DNA of 64,000 bases from Pelecanus crispus (taxonomy: Eukaryota; Chordata; Aves; Pelecaniformes; Pelecanidae), in assembly GCF_030463565.1 (NCBI RefSeq), contig NC_134643.1:217238583-217302582 (forward strand), given 5' to 3'. Under the pieces are notes generated by a model. The model worked only from the letters and a program-made list of their open reading frames with translations. It did no database searches and was not told where the DNA came from. Of this stretch, positions 1-13,573 are shown in pieces. A program made the translations under genes and the position numbers. Within the stretch, counting starts at the first letter, position 1, and the number at the start of each line of letters is the position of its first letter.

Positions 1-550
1 TCAATTTTGATTAATTGTTATTACAGTCCTAAACAGGATTTTTCATTGCTTAATTACTTTCAGCACCATACATGAGAAGAAAACAAAAAGCCCTGCCACT
101 GAATGTACCATACTCTCTAGCCATAAAACAATTAATAATCCTTTTCATAATTTAGAGAACATTAGACTAGATGTTCTCCGTTGTCTTGTCTGTGAAAGGT
201 GAGCAACTACATCTCCTAAACTTGTCCAGGTGACTCAGCAACATTACCTGTGTTCGATTTTCTGACATTCTTTTCACCTGTGTGTTAGGTCGTCAGGATC
301 ACTTCCTAAACAGAAAGCCCTAAATGGACACTTTAAATGCCTGGACAGAACTGGATACAGTTTCCTACATGACCAGTATAGAGGTGGCTGTATGAGCCAT
401 CTCAAAAACTCTTGAATTCATTGTTCGGAACTACAGCAGGCTTATTCATGCAGCAGTCTGGGCCTCCATTCTTCTGTTACTCCTGCCTTTAATTTACATA
501 TCATTATAATTCCTCCTTAGAAATAAAAAAACCCACCTTATTCTGAGTAA
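1..550. other. Intergenic, nothing recognised
   Basis: AT-rich avian intergenic DNA. I see no exon with splice sites, no RNA gene and no repeat family that I recognise before the CR1 tail that begins near 551. Confidence 0.5.
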
Positions 551-633
551 TCCCTGCTTACTGCAGGGGGGTTGGGCTCGATGATCTCTCAAGGTCCCTT
601 CCAACCCAAAGCATTCTATGATTCTATGATTCT
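551..633 (+). repeat. CR1 LINE 3' end fragment
   Basis: The stretch reads as the terminal 80 or so bases of an avian CR1 element: a G-run, then TTGGGCT, GATGATCTCTCAAGGTCC, CTTCCAACCC, and a tail of ATTCTATG repeats. The tail is at the high-coordinate end, so the element is on the + strand. It is strongly 5' truncated, as is usual for CR1, and has no coding potential. Confidence 0.9.
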
Positions 634-1875
634 ACTCTGCTCCCATGTGATACATGCCTTTTTTTTTCTTGACCTGTCAATGATTTTATGGTTCATTTCC
701 ATTCCTTCTGTACTAACACAGTAGTAACATACTGGATGTTTGGGAAAGTCATGTCTGTAGGTTGTTATTCTCAGGATATGTGAGGGGAATGGGAAGGGGA
801 AGGGATGAAAAAAGACAGAAAAACAGGAAGGAAGGAGAAGTAAATTGAGATGGAGAAGGGGGAGAGGAAGGGAGGGAGGAAGGAAAATGGGCAGCTGCCC
901 TGTGGCTAGAGGAACCAACACATCTGATTGCACTGCAAAACGGAGCTGACTGAATTGTAGATCAAAGTGCAAGTCAGGAGGTGGTTTCTTCAGTCAGTTC
1001 TCCTCTATGGAAACCCTTGTGGATAACAAGCATGTTTACATCTAAAGTTTTTTTTCTCTCTGATAAACCTGTGTCTTATTTCTGTTTATTTAACAGGTTT
1101 TTTTCAGTGGCTTCATCCTGAATACATCAACATTCTTCAACTCATTCTACGGTGGTGTAATATACCTGACCCCCTCCTTCTTGATTTAAAGCATATTTAG
1201 AATTATCTCACATGAGTCTGTTCTGTGCTGTCTAGTGTCACGATCTCTTCCGACTTCATATGCCAAGCAGCCTTGGCCTAAATTTACACTTAGATGGAAA
1301 ATCTTCTGAAAAATACATCTATACAAAAATCCCCAGTAGTTTTGGTAGTTCAGAACATAAGTTATTCTCTGTGAATAGGCAATCCACGCCTTTACAGAGA
1401 GGTGCTATAGTATTTGCTAGGATTATAAAATGCGATATGATTTTAAAGGAGACTAGAAGATTCTTTAGTTGGGAGTCTATGCCCTATTATATTTCTTGGC
1501 CCTGGCCCCTTCACAGTGATAAATGCTGACTGATTCAAATGCTCATATAAAAGGGTATTTGCCTCAGCAAGCTACGTATAAAATGTGCTATGGTTCCAAA
1601 ATCAGGCTCTATTTTCAACCGTAAACATCTATAGATGTTTGCAAATTTGGTTCTGCCATCTTGAAGATAGGACCAGCAAAATATTCCATAGTATGTATTA
1701 TGGGAGCAACTGGTTGATCCCAACCGTTAAAAGAAATGAAAATCTGTTCTTTCATAAGGTTGTACAAACCTAATATAATAATGACTATGGAAGGAAGCTC
1801 AGGAAACACTGATTTACTCCTGCAGGCTATTAGTATTTTCCCATACATAGCCATGTAGATCTGTAGCCATTCTTT
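634..1875. other. Intergenic with a polypurine tract
   Basis: No gene recognised. The one distinctive feature is a strongly purine-biased stretch at 782-891. The 118-codon minus-strand open frame over it (616-972) is low-complexity Leu/Pro/Phe/Ser-rich sequence read from the pyrimidine strand and looks non-coding. Confidence 0.5.
782..891 (+). repeat. Polypurine (GGAA-rich) tract
   Basis: About 110 bases are almost entirely A and G on the + strand, with roughly nine or ten pyrimidines interspersed. Units such as GGAA, GGGA and GAGG recur irregularly. Such mirror-like purine tracts can form triplex (H-DNA) structures, but no function can be read from the sequence. Confidence 0.7.
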
Positions 1876-2110
1876 ATCATAGGTTGGAAGGGACCTCGGG
1901 AGGTCTCTGGTCCAACCTTCTGCCCAAAGCAGGGTCAGCTCTGAGGTCACACCAGGTTGTGCAGGGCTTTATCCAGTCTGGTCTTGGAAACCTCCTGACA
2001 CAGAGGCTGCACAACCTCTCTGTGCAACCTGTGAATCTCTCTTGTTTCCACTTAACGCCTGCTGTCTCTCATCCCCTAACCAGGCATCACTTCCTTAGCT
2101 AAGGCTTTTC
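1876..2110 (-). repeat. CR1 LINE 3' region, diverged
   Basis: The + strand shows the reverse complement of a CR1 3' end: CATAGGTTGGAAGGGACCTC, then GTCCAACCTTCTGC, then a section on cumulative 'cagggctttatccagtc' and 'ctgcacaacctctctg' wording typical of older bird CR1 subfamilies. The ATTCTATG tail is almost lost, and internal deletions are apparent after about 2035. It is an old, non-coding copy. Confidence 0.8.
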
Positions 2111-5100
2111 TTCTGGTTTGTGTGTTGTCATAGCTGTGTCTTAATCCCTAAATTGGATTTATATTGGTGCACCTTAATGCCTGTAAAAAGTCCTGGTGAT
2201 ACTAATAAGTTTACGCCCAAGTGCAAAGGCATCCATACCAGTCCTGTTGCAGGACTGCAGATTTTGCAGATTTTCTCTGTAAGCAAAGGAGAACAAATAT
2301 CAAGTAAAAAAAAATATTTCAGACAATTTCAACCTGTCATTTAAATAAACACATTTTCTGTTGATCTCACTTGCTGAAAGAAAAACAAAAACAAAAAAAA
2401 CCACAAAAAAACCCTCTGTTAGGTATATAATTTAACAAAGCTGAGTATGTAAAAGAAACTGGAACAGCAGGTGTCTTTAAAACAGTCCAAGCTGAATCTT
2501 GAGGGGCTTTATATGATGCAGTAATGATCCACCTACATTATATGAAATTTTCTATTACCTTAGCAAAATGCTCTATCAGTATGCTAGCTTATCCCACATA
2601 TTTAAAGACAGAGATAGGCAAATAAATGCAAGCAAGATTGGAGACTGCGACATAAAAATAGAGAAAACAGGAGGCTAATATATACTGTCAGATAAAAGGA
2701 GCCTGAAGGGAGATGATAAAACAGTTTAAATACCCTGAAGGAAGTAATATCAAGGAATGAAGACTATGTAGGAGAGCTAAACCAACTTGTGTTTACCAGG
2801 ACCTGCAAGTTTTAAAAAAGAAAATATTTGGGCAAGACAATCTGAACATTTTAGGAGAACAATAACACATAACTGGGACTCCAGGAGGGAGAGTGCCACA
2901 CTCCTCAAGTTTCTCAAGACCTTTGCTCTCTTGCTGGTCCGCCAGTTGGGCCCTGCCCCTTCAGCTGTCCCCTTTCCCAATGGCAGGGCCCACCTGCTAC
3001 AGCCCCCTGCCATCCACGTTGATCCCCTTGGTTGTTTGGAGCTCCATTTGGCACAGTGCTATTCTCTCCCCAGCAATAACTGGGCTAATTAGTGCCCGCC
3101 CAGGTCTCACCTCTAACAGAAACATCTGTGAGAGCCAACCTGTTTCAGAGAAGGCTACTTCAAAAGCATGAGGGCTGTCCCTCATCTCCACGCAAAGACT
3201 GGCCCATAGCCTCCCCATGGTCGGTGGTGGAACGCCATTGCACACTACCTGCTAAACTGCGCCTGCATCAGCAGACCAAAAGCCCTGTCACTAAGGACAT
3301 GATACCCAGACCACATGTATTTCAGAAGGTTTCCTTCAGACTACTTCTAGTCCAGTCCTGTCTCCAGGAAGCTCACTACCAACTAAAATGGGCTAGGTGT
3401 GTTCCTGGAGTACCTCTTCCAGCCTGTTTTCAACTGAGACGATTCTCGTTTAGGTGCTCTGAGACCACTCTGAACCGAAGCACAGCAACTGGGGATGGTT
3501 GGGAGATTCACTTCAAAAGTGCACACTTGATCCAAATTAAAATGTTAATGGAGATGAAGCCAATTGTTCAGAGTTTCCAGGCAATTGTATTCTTAGCCCT
3601 CTTCAGATAAGTCAGAAAAATCTGGGCTTCCTTCCCAGCATGAAGCTATTTTGTTTCTGTATTTTTACATTTGTGTTACTCACCCTCTCACTTCCATTTT
3701 CTGCAGGGAGCATCATTTAGGTCAATGATTTTCAAACTTTCCTACTTTGTAGAACCCTAATATATTTAATTTTTTCATTGGAAATGGCAGTGCCTATATG
3801 TCACATTTAAACAATAAGCTTGCCTGTCTCTGACACCTTCTCGAGGGCCACGGACCCTAAGGAAGTGGCCCACAGATCTCCAGAGATTCAAAGGCCCCAA
3901 GAAGGAAATCATTGCTTTAGAATACCCACAGAACAAAAGAGAGAGCCAGTAATCAGCCTACAACAGTGACACAGTACTTATGGATGATGCCCTACTTCTG
4001 GAGAGGTAACTATGCCTCTTCAAATGCTCTACCACTCCATGCCACTACATCTCTCCCATACGGTTCAGTATTAAATCAGAGTAATTATATAAGGGAAAGA
4101 AAATTCCACATATGTTACAATTAGATGAAAAACATGTCCTTTTCAAAGCTCAGCATCACAGATCATCTTTGATTATAAAGGCATTTTATTAGTTACGATA
4201 ACTCCACATAGGCCAGAATCCGTTGCAATAATATGGAAGATGACAGCATAACCAAAAAATAAAAGAAAATGAAGGTAGGCATTGTCTTCATTATTCCTTT
4301 ACACTGTAATATCTTCTGCAGAATAAATCAAGTGGATTTTACAAGCTGTGTGTTACAGCACAGGTTCATTTTTCATAGCTTTCATAGACATTTTTCTGCA
4401 TTAAGGAAACAACTGCCAAATAAAGGCTAAACTGTGCTTTTGGAGTCAAGCCATCCCCCGAGCAGTTTTGCATGAATCACATTGTGTTTATTGGTAGCCT
4501 CAGACAAACAAGCAGTAGCCCTGACTAATGACAACAAACGTAATAATATAGCTATGCCTCACTGCTTCTGGAAAAGAGAACAGAGGTAGCATACCCACAT
4601 TCCTGTTCATTCTGGTGTTATACTGATGTTTGTGTCACTGCCAGACAGGTCAGACATCCTTTCCCAAATTATTTCCTAAGGAAGGAGCACCTGACCAACA
4701 GCAAGTAAATCAGGTATGACACAGGTTACCTGGATTTAATTCCTTGCCTTGATGAAGACTTCCCGTGTGACTCAGACAAGTAATTTTTCTGTCTTTCTGT
4801 TCCCAAGCATTATGTATGGAAATAGTTACTTACTTCAGTGAGTATTAAGAAAATGTACATTGTATATTGCAAGAGGCAAAAAGAGTCCAAGATCTTTCCC
4901 ATGTGGGATGAGTCTAACTGTTTTGAGAGATGCTATATACAAGCACAATAACTTTGTTACAATAAAAGATCCTGATTCATTATTGTAATTATCTTCCCAG
5001 GAATACATGGAAAAGATTATACCCAAGTAATATTTCATGATATTTTTCTTTAGAGCCTGATAAATCACTGGAATGTTGAAATACAAGTGCCAGCGTTCCT

Positions 5101-8100
5101 TTCCCAGATCAAGACTGAGTGCACAGGATTTAGTGCGGCAGCACCACCTGTCGGTAAATTTGTCACCAAGTTATCAAAAAAGCAAATAGAAAATTATCAA
5201 AGCAGACCATGAAATGAAATGTTAAGATATAACCTACAAACTGTATCTTCAACTGTACCGTCTTACTGCCAAGACCCGTATGTGAAACTAGGACCCACAT
5301 CAAGGGGCACCCATACTATTAGTGCCACAGAAATATTCTTTCACATGAACCATTCTTTTATCATAGGCAACATTTTCTTGAGCCAGAATTTCACATTTTT
5401 TACCCTCTGGAATTTTGCAGCAGCAAAGGCTGCCTAATTTGCACAGAAGCTTCAAATTAAAATCAGGGTGGTTCTTCAAAGTGAGTTTACACAGAAAAGA
5501 ATGCTCCTGGAAGAGGCAAAGCCATCATAAGTGGCAAACAGTTTATCAAGCTGTCAGCAGTGTCAGTTCTGGCTGTGAAATCTGAAAGAGCAGCAAATGT
5601 AAGGTTAACGAGTGATTATTACTTCAGGAAGGGTGGCATTCACATAACTGTGAAAACAGGGAAATCTCACAGCTCTTACTGATGAGATTGTTTTTCCAAT
5701 GTGGAAAAGTAACTCAAATTACTAGAAGACTGTAAGGAAAATACACATCTCATCACCTGAAGCTCAGAAACAGGCTGGAGTGTGCAGATAAATATATTGC
5801 TTGCTGCTATAGTTTTCTACGGGGATGTTAAGCAGGTATTATGGCACACCATAATAAAGGCAAATGACATGGAAAGGAAACTGCCATCAACCGTAGAGAT
5901 CTGAGCAACAATCTGGGGGGAAAAAAAAAAAAAAAACCAGACAATTTCATCAAATAAACTCAAAATTGAGAAAATCTATTGTTAATCTAATCTTGTGTAA
6001 TGTCTTCACCTTTTATATTGAGTGTGTCAGCCTTTCTCAACCAAGAATCCATCCGCAGGCATGTGCTGTTGCGCTCGGACTATGCCGTGTAGCTCACACA
6101 TGCCCATTGCTCGGAAGCATATCCACCACTGCCCATTACTGCAGGGCACTGTTCTTGTTTAGGGCTTGACCTATGGTGCTGAGACTATCCTAAGGCAGAC
6201 CTGGCCATCACATCACTTGTTCTCCAGCTGAGCACCCACTCAGAAGAGCTGTTCCAAAGCTCCCGTGGTCTTCCACTGCCAGCAAAAGTTCACTGTGCAA
6301 TGCCCTTGCACTCACCGGGGTCTGTTCTCCAACCCCACGTGTCTGAAGACAAGGATCTCCGGCTTCTCTTATACAACAATATTGATACTTTGCTCCAGAC
6401 CTCTAGTAATTGATTGCCTGCTCATGCACTTTATGCAATCACTCATTATTTTTATTACGGATTTAGGCTTAAACAGCTGGTCACATGACTATTTGCATCC
6501 TGCTTTGGAGAACTGCGAGTCCAGCCGGGCACCTTAAGTTACAAGTACCCTGGTGTTGTCAGTCCTACTTCTAATTACTCATGCCTGACAACATGATCAG
6601 CGTCAGCAGTTTCAGTGCTTAGTTTCTCATACCGGTTACACATGATCAATCGCAGAGCTCTCCTCCTTTTTAAAATCTCTCACTGACTGACACATCCATT
6701 TATTTACAGTTAAATAGACACAGGCTACAGATTTCACTTCTGTCAGAGCTACAGGATAATGGGAAATACGAGCAGTGTGGAGGACAAGCAGCAGCTGGGT
6801 CTCCTCATCCCTTACCTGGTCTCTCACTGCCAGCAATGGGAGGAAAATTTCAAAGGGTTCAGCATAGGACACCTTACAGAATGTGGTCTTTTCCACTTTT
6901 TACTGCAACAGGGTTTTCACTTCGTTTCTAGGAAAGCAACTCCCCAGCAGGTTTGTACACTCCAGCCTCTTTGCAAGAACAGCAGTGTTCATTGCTCTCC
7001 AGATAGAAGCATTACCCGCAAATAACTGCACTGACATTTTCTTCTTTGCCCTCTTACTCTCCTGCCACGACCACATTAAGAAGTCGGTAAGAGGAGGAAA
7101 TACAGACCAAGATGTTTCAGATGACTAATAGAGTTCAGATACCCCAATTAATTTGGTGTCCAACATAAGGCATCTTAAAAGAACCTCAGTTTTTCGGCAA
7201 ATACTCATTCAGCATTATAGGAAGATAAAAAAACATTCAGTAATCTCAGAGGAGAAGCCAAGTACCAATTTAAAGCAAACGGGAACAACTTTGGGTTTCA
7301 GTAGGACATCTCACAGACTTGGAGATAAAGGAATTATATATTATTTCTAAAATATTCACTTGTGCCTACCTAGAAATCATGCTTTTGTACCCTGCACATT
7401 TGAAAGTGCAGTCACTGTGCGCTTCAGTACTATGCTGAACTGAACTCCACATTTGCAATGCATTTTTGAATACTGTAGTCTTTTTTTCCTGTACATTGCA
7501 AAGACACAGAAGGATAATGTATTGTTTGTAACAGTACTGACAAAATACCAGAGCACTCCATTAATAGCATCTTTTCCTTCATCAGCTCTCTTTGATTTCA
7601 TATCATTGTTTTGGTTCCCCAAAATAAACATTTTGCCTCCTCCTTTTGAGACCAAACGGTTAAATACAGACAGAGAACTGGTAAGCATTATGGTAATGAT
7701 CTCTAAATGTAATCCCAGGAAATGTATTATTTATTACACAAACATTTGTATTTTCATTGAATAAGTTCATTTTGGGTTAACCCTCTCCTAGCTTCTGCCT
7801 CAACAGAAAAGAGGGCTGTTCGCAAAACTACTCTGGGGTTTTTCAAACACCCCGGTGTTACGATGCAATCCACAGTCAATTTTACCTCTGGCACCTTTGC
7901 AACACCTACATTTTTGCCTAAAAGACACCTTACCTGTGAATACGCTTTCCCTGCATATGTGCAAAACAGATGTCTGAACTTTGTGATTATATCAATATTT
8001 TGGCACGTTTTTCACATAGTACATACATGTTGGGTCTTTTTAACCATACTTTCTATACCTGTATTCTAATATCTATATTTTATATCTGTACTGATATCTA

Positions 8101-11100
8101 TATCCACACATTATTTGTATTTCCTGCCATCTTTTGCTGTGTTCTAAATCAGGTCATTCAGTATCTTCATCACTGTAATTGTCGTGGCTCCACTACCAAT
8201 TCCATACATACTGCCCTGTACATACTGCCCCAAACAATTTTATATTTATTCTGTGAAGAACAAGAAACAGGGAGAGGAGCACACATGAAATAATGCTCTG
8301 CTATTGTAATCTTGGGTGAATGTTTTTCTCTGTGAGAACTTCAGCAAGAGGAGACTACGAACGCTGCCGTCACTCTAAAAAGCTGCTAATTTGAAAAAGA
8401 CCGCCAGTTGCAGAACTATAAGAGTGGCAGGGCTTGCTCAGGGGCTTTTCTGTGTAGTTCTAGCAGCTCCAGCCTGCTTGCCTTATAAGCCAGGCAGTGA
8501 GACTGATGCTCCCTTGAACTGCTGTTTCAGTTTACTGATAAACAGATCCAAGCACAGAATGCTTTCCTTTTCTAGCCTATTTCATTGTGGTGACTCTTCC
8601 TAATGTCACATTAAAACTCTGCTCCCTCCATTTCCAAACTGTCCACTAAGTTTAAAAAAAAAAACAAAAACCATGACTGTAGTTGCCATAGAAACTATCT
8701 CTAAGATACAGAACAATTTCCTAAGGAAGTCTGCAGAGGTGTACTGAGTGTCATCAGAGCCGTGATACAGTGGTTCAGAGGGAGATGAGGGATGGGCTGT
8801 GCTCTAGAGCCTGAATTTCTCACAGGTTTCTCTCAGTGATGAAGACTCTCTCTGCTGGAACAGGAATGGCTATCTGCACAGTGAACTGACTTATGGGGGG
8901 TCACATGAGTATCGTAAGTCCATCACAAAACAATAAAACAGAGTAATAAAACTTATCCCTTTGCATCTTCAAGCTGTTACCCTTGTTAAGAGTATGACTG
9001 GGGTGCTGCATCAGTCCCAGCTGACGGAGAACGCTCTCTGCATTTGTGTTCGTATCTGTGAAAGAATGACAGAATTCCTCTGGATGGAAATAATGTGTTA
9101 TCTGGTCTTCTCATGGTACTGACATCTTCCAGTCTTGCGATACGATGAGCAAACCAACTCTCCTGTCATTTCAGCCCATAAATGGCTCCCTTTGGCATTA
9201 AAAAGTCTGTAAAAACCATAATTACAATTGCAAAAAAACAGAGACAAAACCCAAGTAACAGATCCCACATGCATTCCCGACGCATGACATCTCAGGCATA
9301 AGTGCAGACACTTTTCTACTCAAAGATGCTGCCAAATGGAAAAAAAAAAAAAAAAAGTCAATGCTATTTGTTCCTGCTACTAAAAAAAATATGTTTTCTG
9401 AACTGCATTTCAAAATCACTTTGTATTGAGAACGCCTGCTGGAACACAATTCAGAGCTGTTACAGGAGAATTCTGCTACCACCTTCTGGCTGACAGAAAT
9501 ACTTAGCGCTTATTTAACCAGCGTACAGAGTTCGTAACGTGTTTGCTGTTTTTTCAGTCTGCACTCTTCACACTATACTGCCCCATTTTCTTTAATACAG
9601 AAATAGGAAATACGCACAAAAAAAGTTACACCTTCATTTTGAAAACATTTCTGATAAAAAGAAAAAAAAACAAATTGCAAAGCCTAAACACTTAATTTGA
9701 ATTTTTTTTAAGGATTTCAAAATCATTGGTTTGTAATTAAGATTTAAATTTATTATAATTGAAATTAAACTTCTGGACACAAAACTTTGCAGGTTTTTTC
9801 CACTTCTTATGCCTCCCAAAGAAGTGTTGTGGTTCAACCCAATTTATTTCATTAATCTATCAATGAACAGACAAATTCATTGTTTGGATTGCTGTAACAG
9901 TAATTCACAAAAGCTGCAGTCTTGCAAAGTCTTTTGCACACTTCTCCCACTGCACATGTGATTTAGTCCCACTAACTTCACAGTATCAGAAACAAAGATG
10001 ACCGGTATGCTGGATGGCTGCTGTACTTGAATACAGTAAATGAATTGCTTGCAGTAAATTAAATTAAAAGAAGAGCATAATCCAGACCACAGCCTTGTTA
10101 GCTCTGTTATGACCTTTTCTACCATTGCCACAATTTATTCTTAAAACTTCTGGAGTTATGTAACAAAATCAGCTCTTCTTTCTTCTGCTCTTAAGTAACT
10201 ATCTGGCCTTCAGCCAAAGAAAAGCCTGAAGCTGTAAGATTAAAGATTCAGAATCATGATGATAAATAAAAAGAACTTTGTATTTAAATATTTTAAATAA
10301 CCTTATTTCTAAAAGAACATCTGATTTGGGGAACTGTCCAAGAGAGCATCTTGAATGAATTTGGCAATGCTGACCAAGTGGGAGTAACCACATGAATAAA
10401 GGATACAGGACTAAAGTAAAGGTCATCATTATTTTCCATAACTAATACCAGGTCATTTCTTGTAATACAAGTCCCTGCTGCTGCTGAAACAGGTGGTCCG
10501 AATTCCCCCTTCACATGCACAACAGCAGATTACTTGTGTTAGCTCCCTCCAGGATAAAAGAAGGAAAAAGCTGGAGACGGGGCAAACCAAGGTCAAATAC
10601 TCAGTTTGGTGGTTGTGAAAACATCCACAAAATACAAGTAAACATGTTACTGCACTGTAGTTTTCAAATATCTGATCTAAATTTAGTTTTCGTTCTTCTG
10701 CCACCAGTATTCATGTAATCCATCAACTTTATTTTCAAGTTCCTTTGGGTCACAGCACTAGTGCACTATGCATACCTACATGAATTATCCTGAGTATTTT
10801 CTCTCACCTAAAGACCTGAATTTTTTTAACTTCATCATAACTTCATCATTTTAACTTCATCAACATAAATTGTGTTTAATTATTCAGAGATTTTGTTGTA
10901 TTTCATCCTTGTTTCAGCTGCAGGAAGGATGAAAAAGATTATTATAATACACACATCACTGCAAATTATTACAAAGCACCACTCTACAGAATGGTTGTAC
11001 TGATAGCATCAAAGAGGTTTTACTCTCTGCAGCTAGGTCAAAGGCATAGAAAAATTTAAATGGGGAGGCATCAATGTATTATTTGGACTTAACCCATATC

Positions 11101-13198
11101 CTATTGAACTCAGTAACGAAATTTCCAGCCTCCTTATCAGCACCTGAAAGCAGACTTCTGAAAACTGATTAAAAATTCTAATGTTTTCTAGGTTTCAAAG
11201 GCCCCTTGAGAATCCAGCCGTAAGTGACTAAGCCTCTCTCAAAATGAAGTGCAGGCACCTAGGCTACGTAGATGACACCTTTGAAAATTCTGCCTTAAAT
11301 GAGTTCTTATGATCACACAGCAAGCCTATGCTAAAGCCAGATATCAAGGGCAGGTGGTGAGCCTTAATGAAGCATCTACTCAAATTCAGGCCATGTTTTA
11401 GCAGCAAGCACTCGGGTCGATTATTAGAAGCTGGTGCTGTTTAATCTCTCTTACCTCCTGGGAAAAACCGGCACTTAAAAACCGTTAGCAACAGCAATCA
11501 CAGAATGGGGAGAAAAGTATTTTCTCCTAAAAAGCCAGCCATTCTGCTTCTCCATGAGATGTGACAATTTAAGATGTTCTGCCCATCAAATCTGAGCATA
11601 TTCAGTTGAGCTGGACAGTTTCTTGCAAACTTTGCAGGCTTTTGACTCTCGTAGCTTTTCAGGGATCTGCATTTGTATTTAAACCTCTGCTAAGCTTCCT
11701 AAAGAAAGGATTTGTTTAATTATTTCACATTTTGATATTTCCAGATCTGAAACAGAGCTACCTGCCCTAATTCTCAATGAGCCCCCAGAATCCCTTTAAG
11801 TTTCAAGGACTCCCTGTCTGTTCCCAGGAATTTGAGGGAGCCCAGAACGCCCTTTGCCACTGATGAGAAGCCGCAACATTCAGGTGCCACCCACCCAGCA
11901 GCCCTAGTCTGGAGCTACAGTCTTCACAATCTTCTCCCCACCCTCTGTCAGTTTTATTCAAAACTGGTTTAGTTTGGGGTTTTTTTTGCAATCCTAGGAT
12001 TAGTAGTTCTGGACGAACAACGTCCTGGTTTGCAGACAGCGGGACGAAAGGCTCCTCACCAAACAAACTGGCAAGCAAATCAGTGGATTCTGCATTATGA
12101 GAAGTGAACTGAGACATGCTGTTTCTTTACAGATTTGGGTTTTACAGTAAAACCCTGCTGTTTCAAATGCTTGGAAATTTGTGACCATCTCAAGTGTAAG
12201 TTCCATTAAGCATGGGCAAGCTGGGATGACTTTTGACTGGTAAAAACTCAGGATGGCTTTTGGCTGAGGAAATCTCTGCACAGAATCTAGCTCTGTGCAA
12301 AAAAGGGGCTATAAACCCCTCTGCTACCAACCAGAAAACACACCCAGCATGTCAGGACATACAGAAAGCATTCAGTGTCCGAGGGAAGGGTGTACTGACA
12401 TGCTATCTAGCAGTGAGAGCCAACGGAGGATAACATTACTAAAACACACCAGATCTGAAAACATATTTTCAAGCTTAGAGCACAATCAACAGACACCACT
12501 TCTGCCTGCCTAAAGCTGTCTTTGACAAAGAATTGCCTTGCAATCTATCTTTTGACAGAATTCAACATCACGTTCTGCTCATTTCACCTACCTGCTCGGT
12601 CCAAAGCAGCAACTACAGCTCTTGGCCGAGGCTTCCGACTTGGTACAGAGTGCCTTGAACAGAGAACTTCCCTAGCAAGTCCTTAAAGTATTGAACCATT
12701 GTTTTTAGGAACATAAATGTTAACAACAATACAATGCATAATATTTCATGGTAGGTGGGTGTAACGGATGAGAAAGCTTCACATGACGGTGGTCATCTCC
12801 AGGGTGTAATAAGAAAACATTTTTCATGGGTTCTGAATACACAGAATGGGCAGTAGCTCCGCATTCTAAAAGACAACACACATTCCTGGTTGTGCTAGTA
12901 TAATCTGTCCAACTACCACTTTTGGGGGAAGCAGAGAGGATTTAGAAAGTGAAGAAAATATTATCACAATGAATGTGTTGCTGTGACACTTCAATCTTCT
13001 GGTCCAGACTGCAGATAATGAATCCTAAATTAGAAAGGATTTTCTCTGAGAAAAAGATTAAACTCCTTCACCACAAGAGAAACTCATTTTCGCTGCCTGA
13101 TCATTTAATTTGACCCCCTGAATAACAAGACATGGGAATTTTCTGGAGCAATTCCTGCTTCAGATATATAATCTGTGCTTGAAAGACGCTGTTTAACA

Positions 13199-13224
13199 TA
13201 TACATATATATGTGTGTATATATA
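13199..13224. repeat. TA/TG microsatellite
   Basis: A short alternating purine-pyrimidine tract made of ATATAC, ATATATAT, GTGTGT and ATATAT pieces. It is a simple repeat with no coding meaning. Confidence 0.7.
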
Positions 13225-13545
13225 CGCATAAAACCAACAAACACCATACAAAAGCAATCGCCCTTTTAAAGCTTCCAGTGAGGGAATAATAATAGTCCCA
13301 TCAGTCATCACTACTCTTCAGACTGCGCATCTGATTTCTGGATTGCGGATGCGTAGATTGCCTTTCCAGCCACTGATTTTTCCTATCCTTTTCTGTTAGC
13401 CTCGGTGACCCTGTATCAAAAATGGGAATTTTCCATGGAATTATACAAACTACAACCGAGTCTTAACCTTCTCTAGAATTACTTCAAAATTCCCCTCGAT
13501 CAGATTTCTGACATTTTGTAATCATCTATGATCAGCAAAAAAAAG

Positions 13546-13573
13546 TGTTCTTACCATCACTATGGTAAGAACA
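13546..13573. repeat. Perfect 12-bp inverted repeat
   Basis: The arms are TGTTCTTACCAT (13546-13557) and ATGGTAAGAACA (13562-13573), separated by CACT. All 12 positions pair. The outer hexamers TGTTCT and AGAACA equal steroid-receptor half-sites but in everted order. It may be chance or a remnant of a small palindromic element. Confidence 0.7.

Noticed and set aside
3092-3610. 172-codon plus-strand open frame, the longest outside repeats and the CpG island
   Set aside because: No family motif, several overlapping alternative frames of similar length, no promoter or splice context. It is compatible with chance, though a conservation test would settle it.
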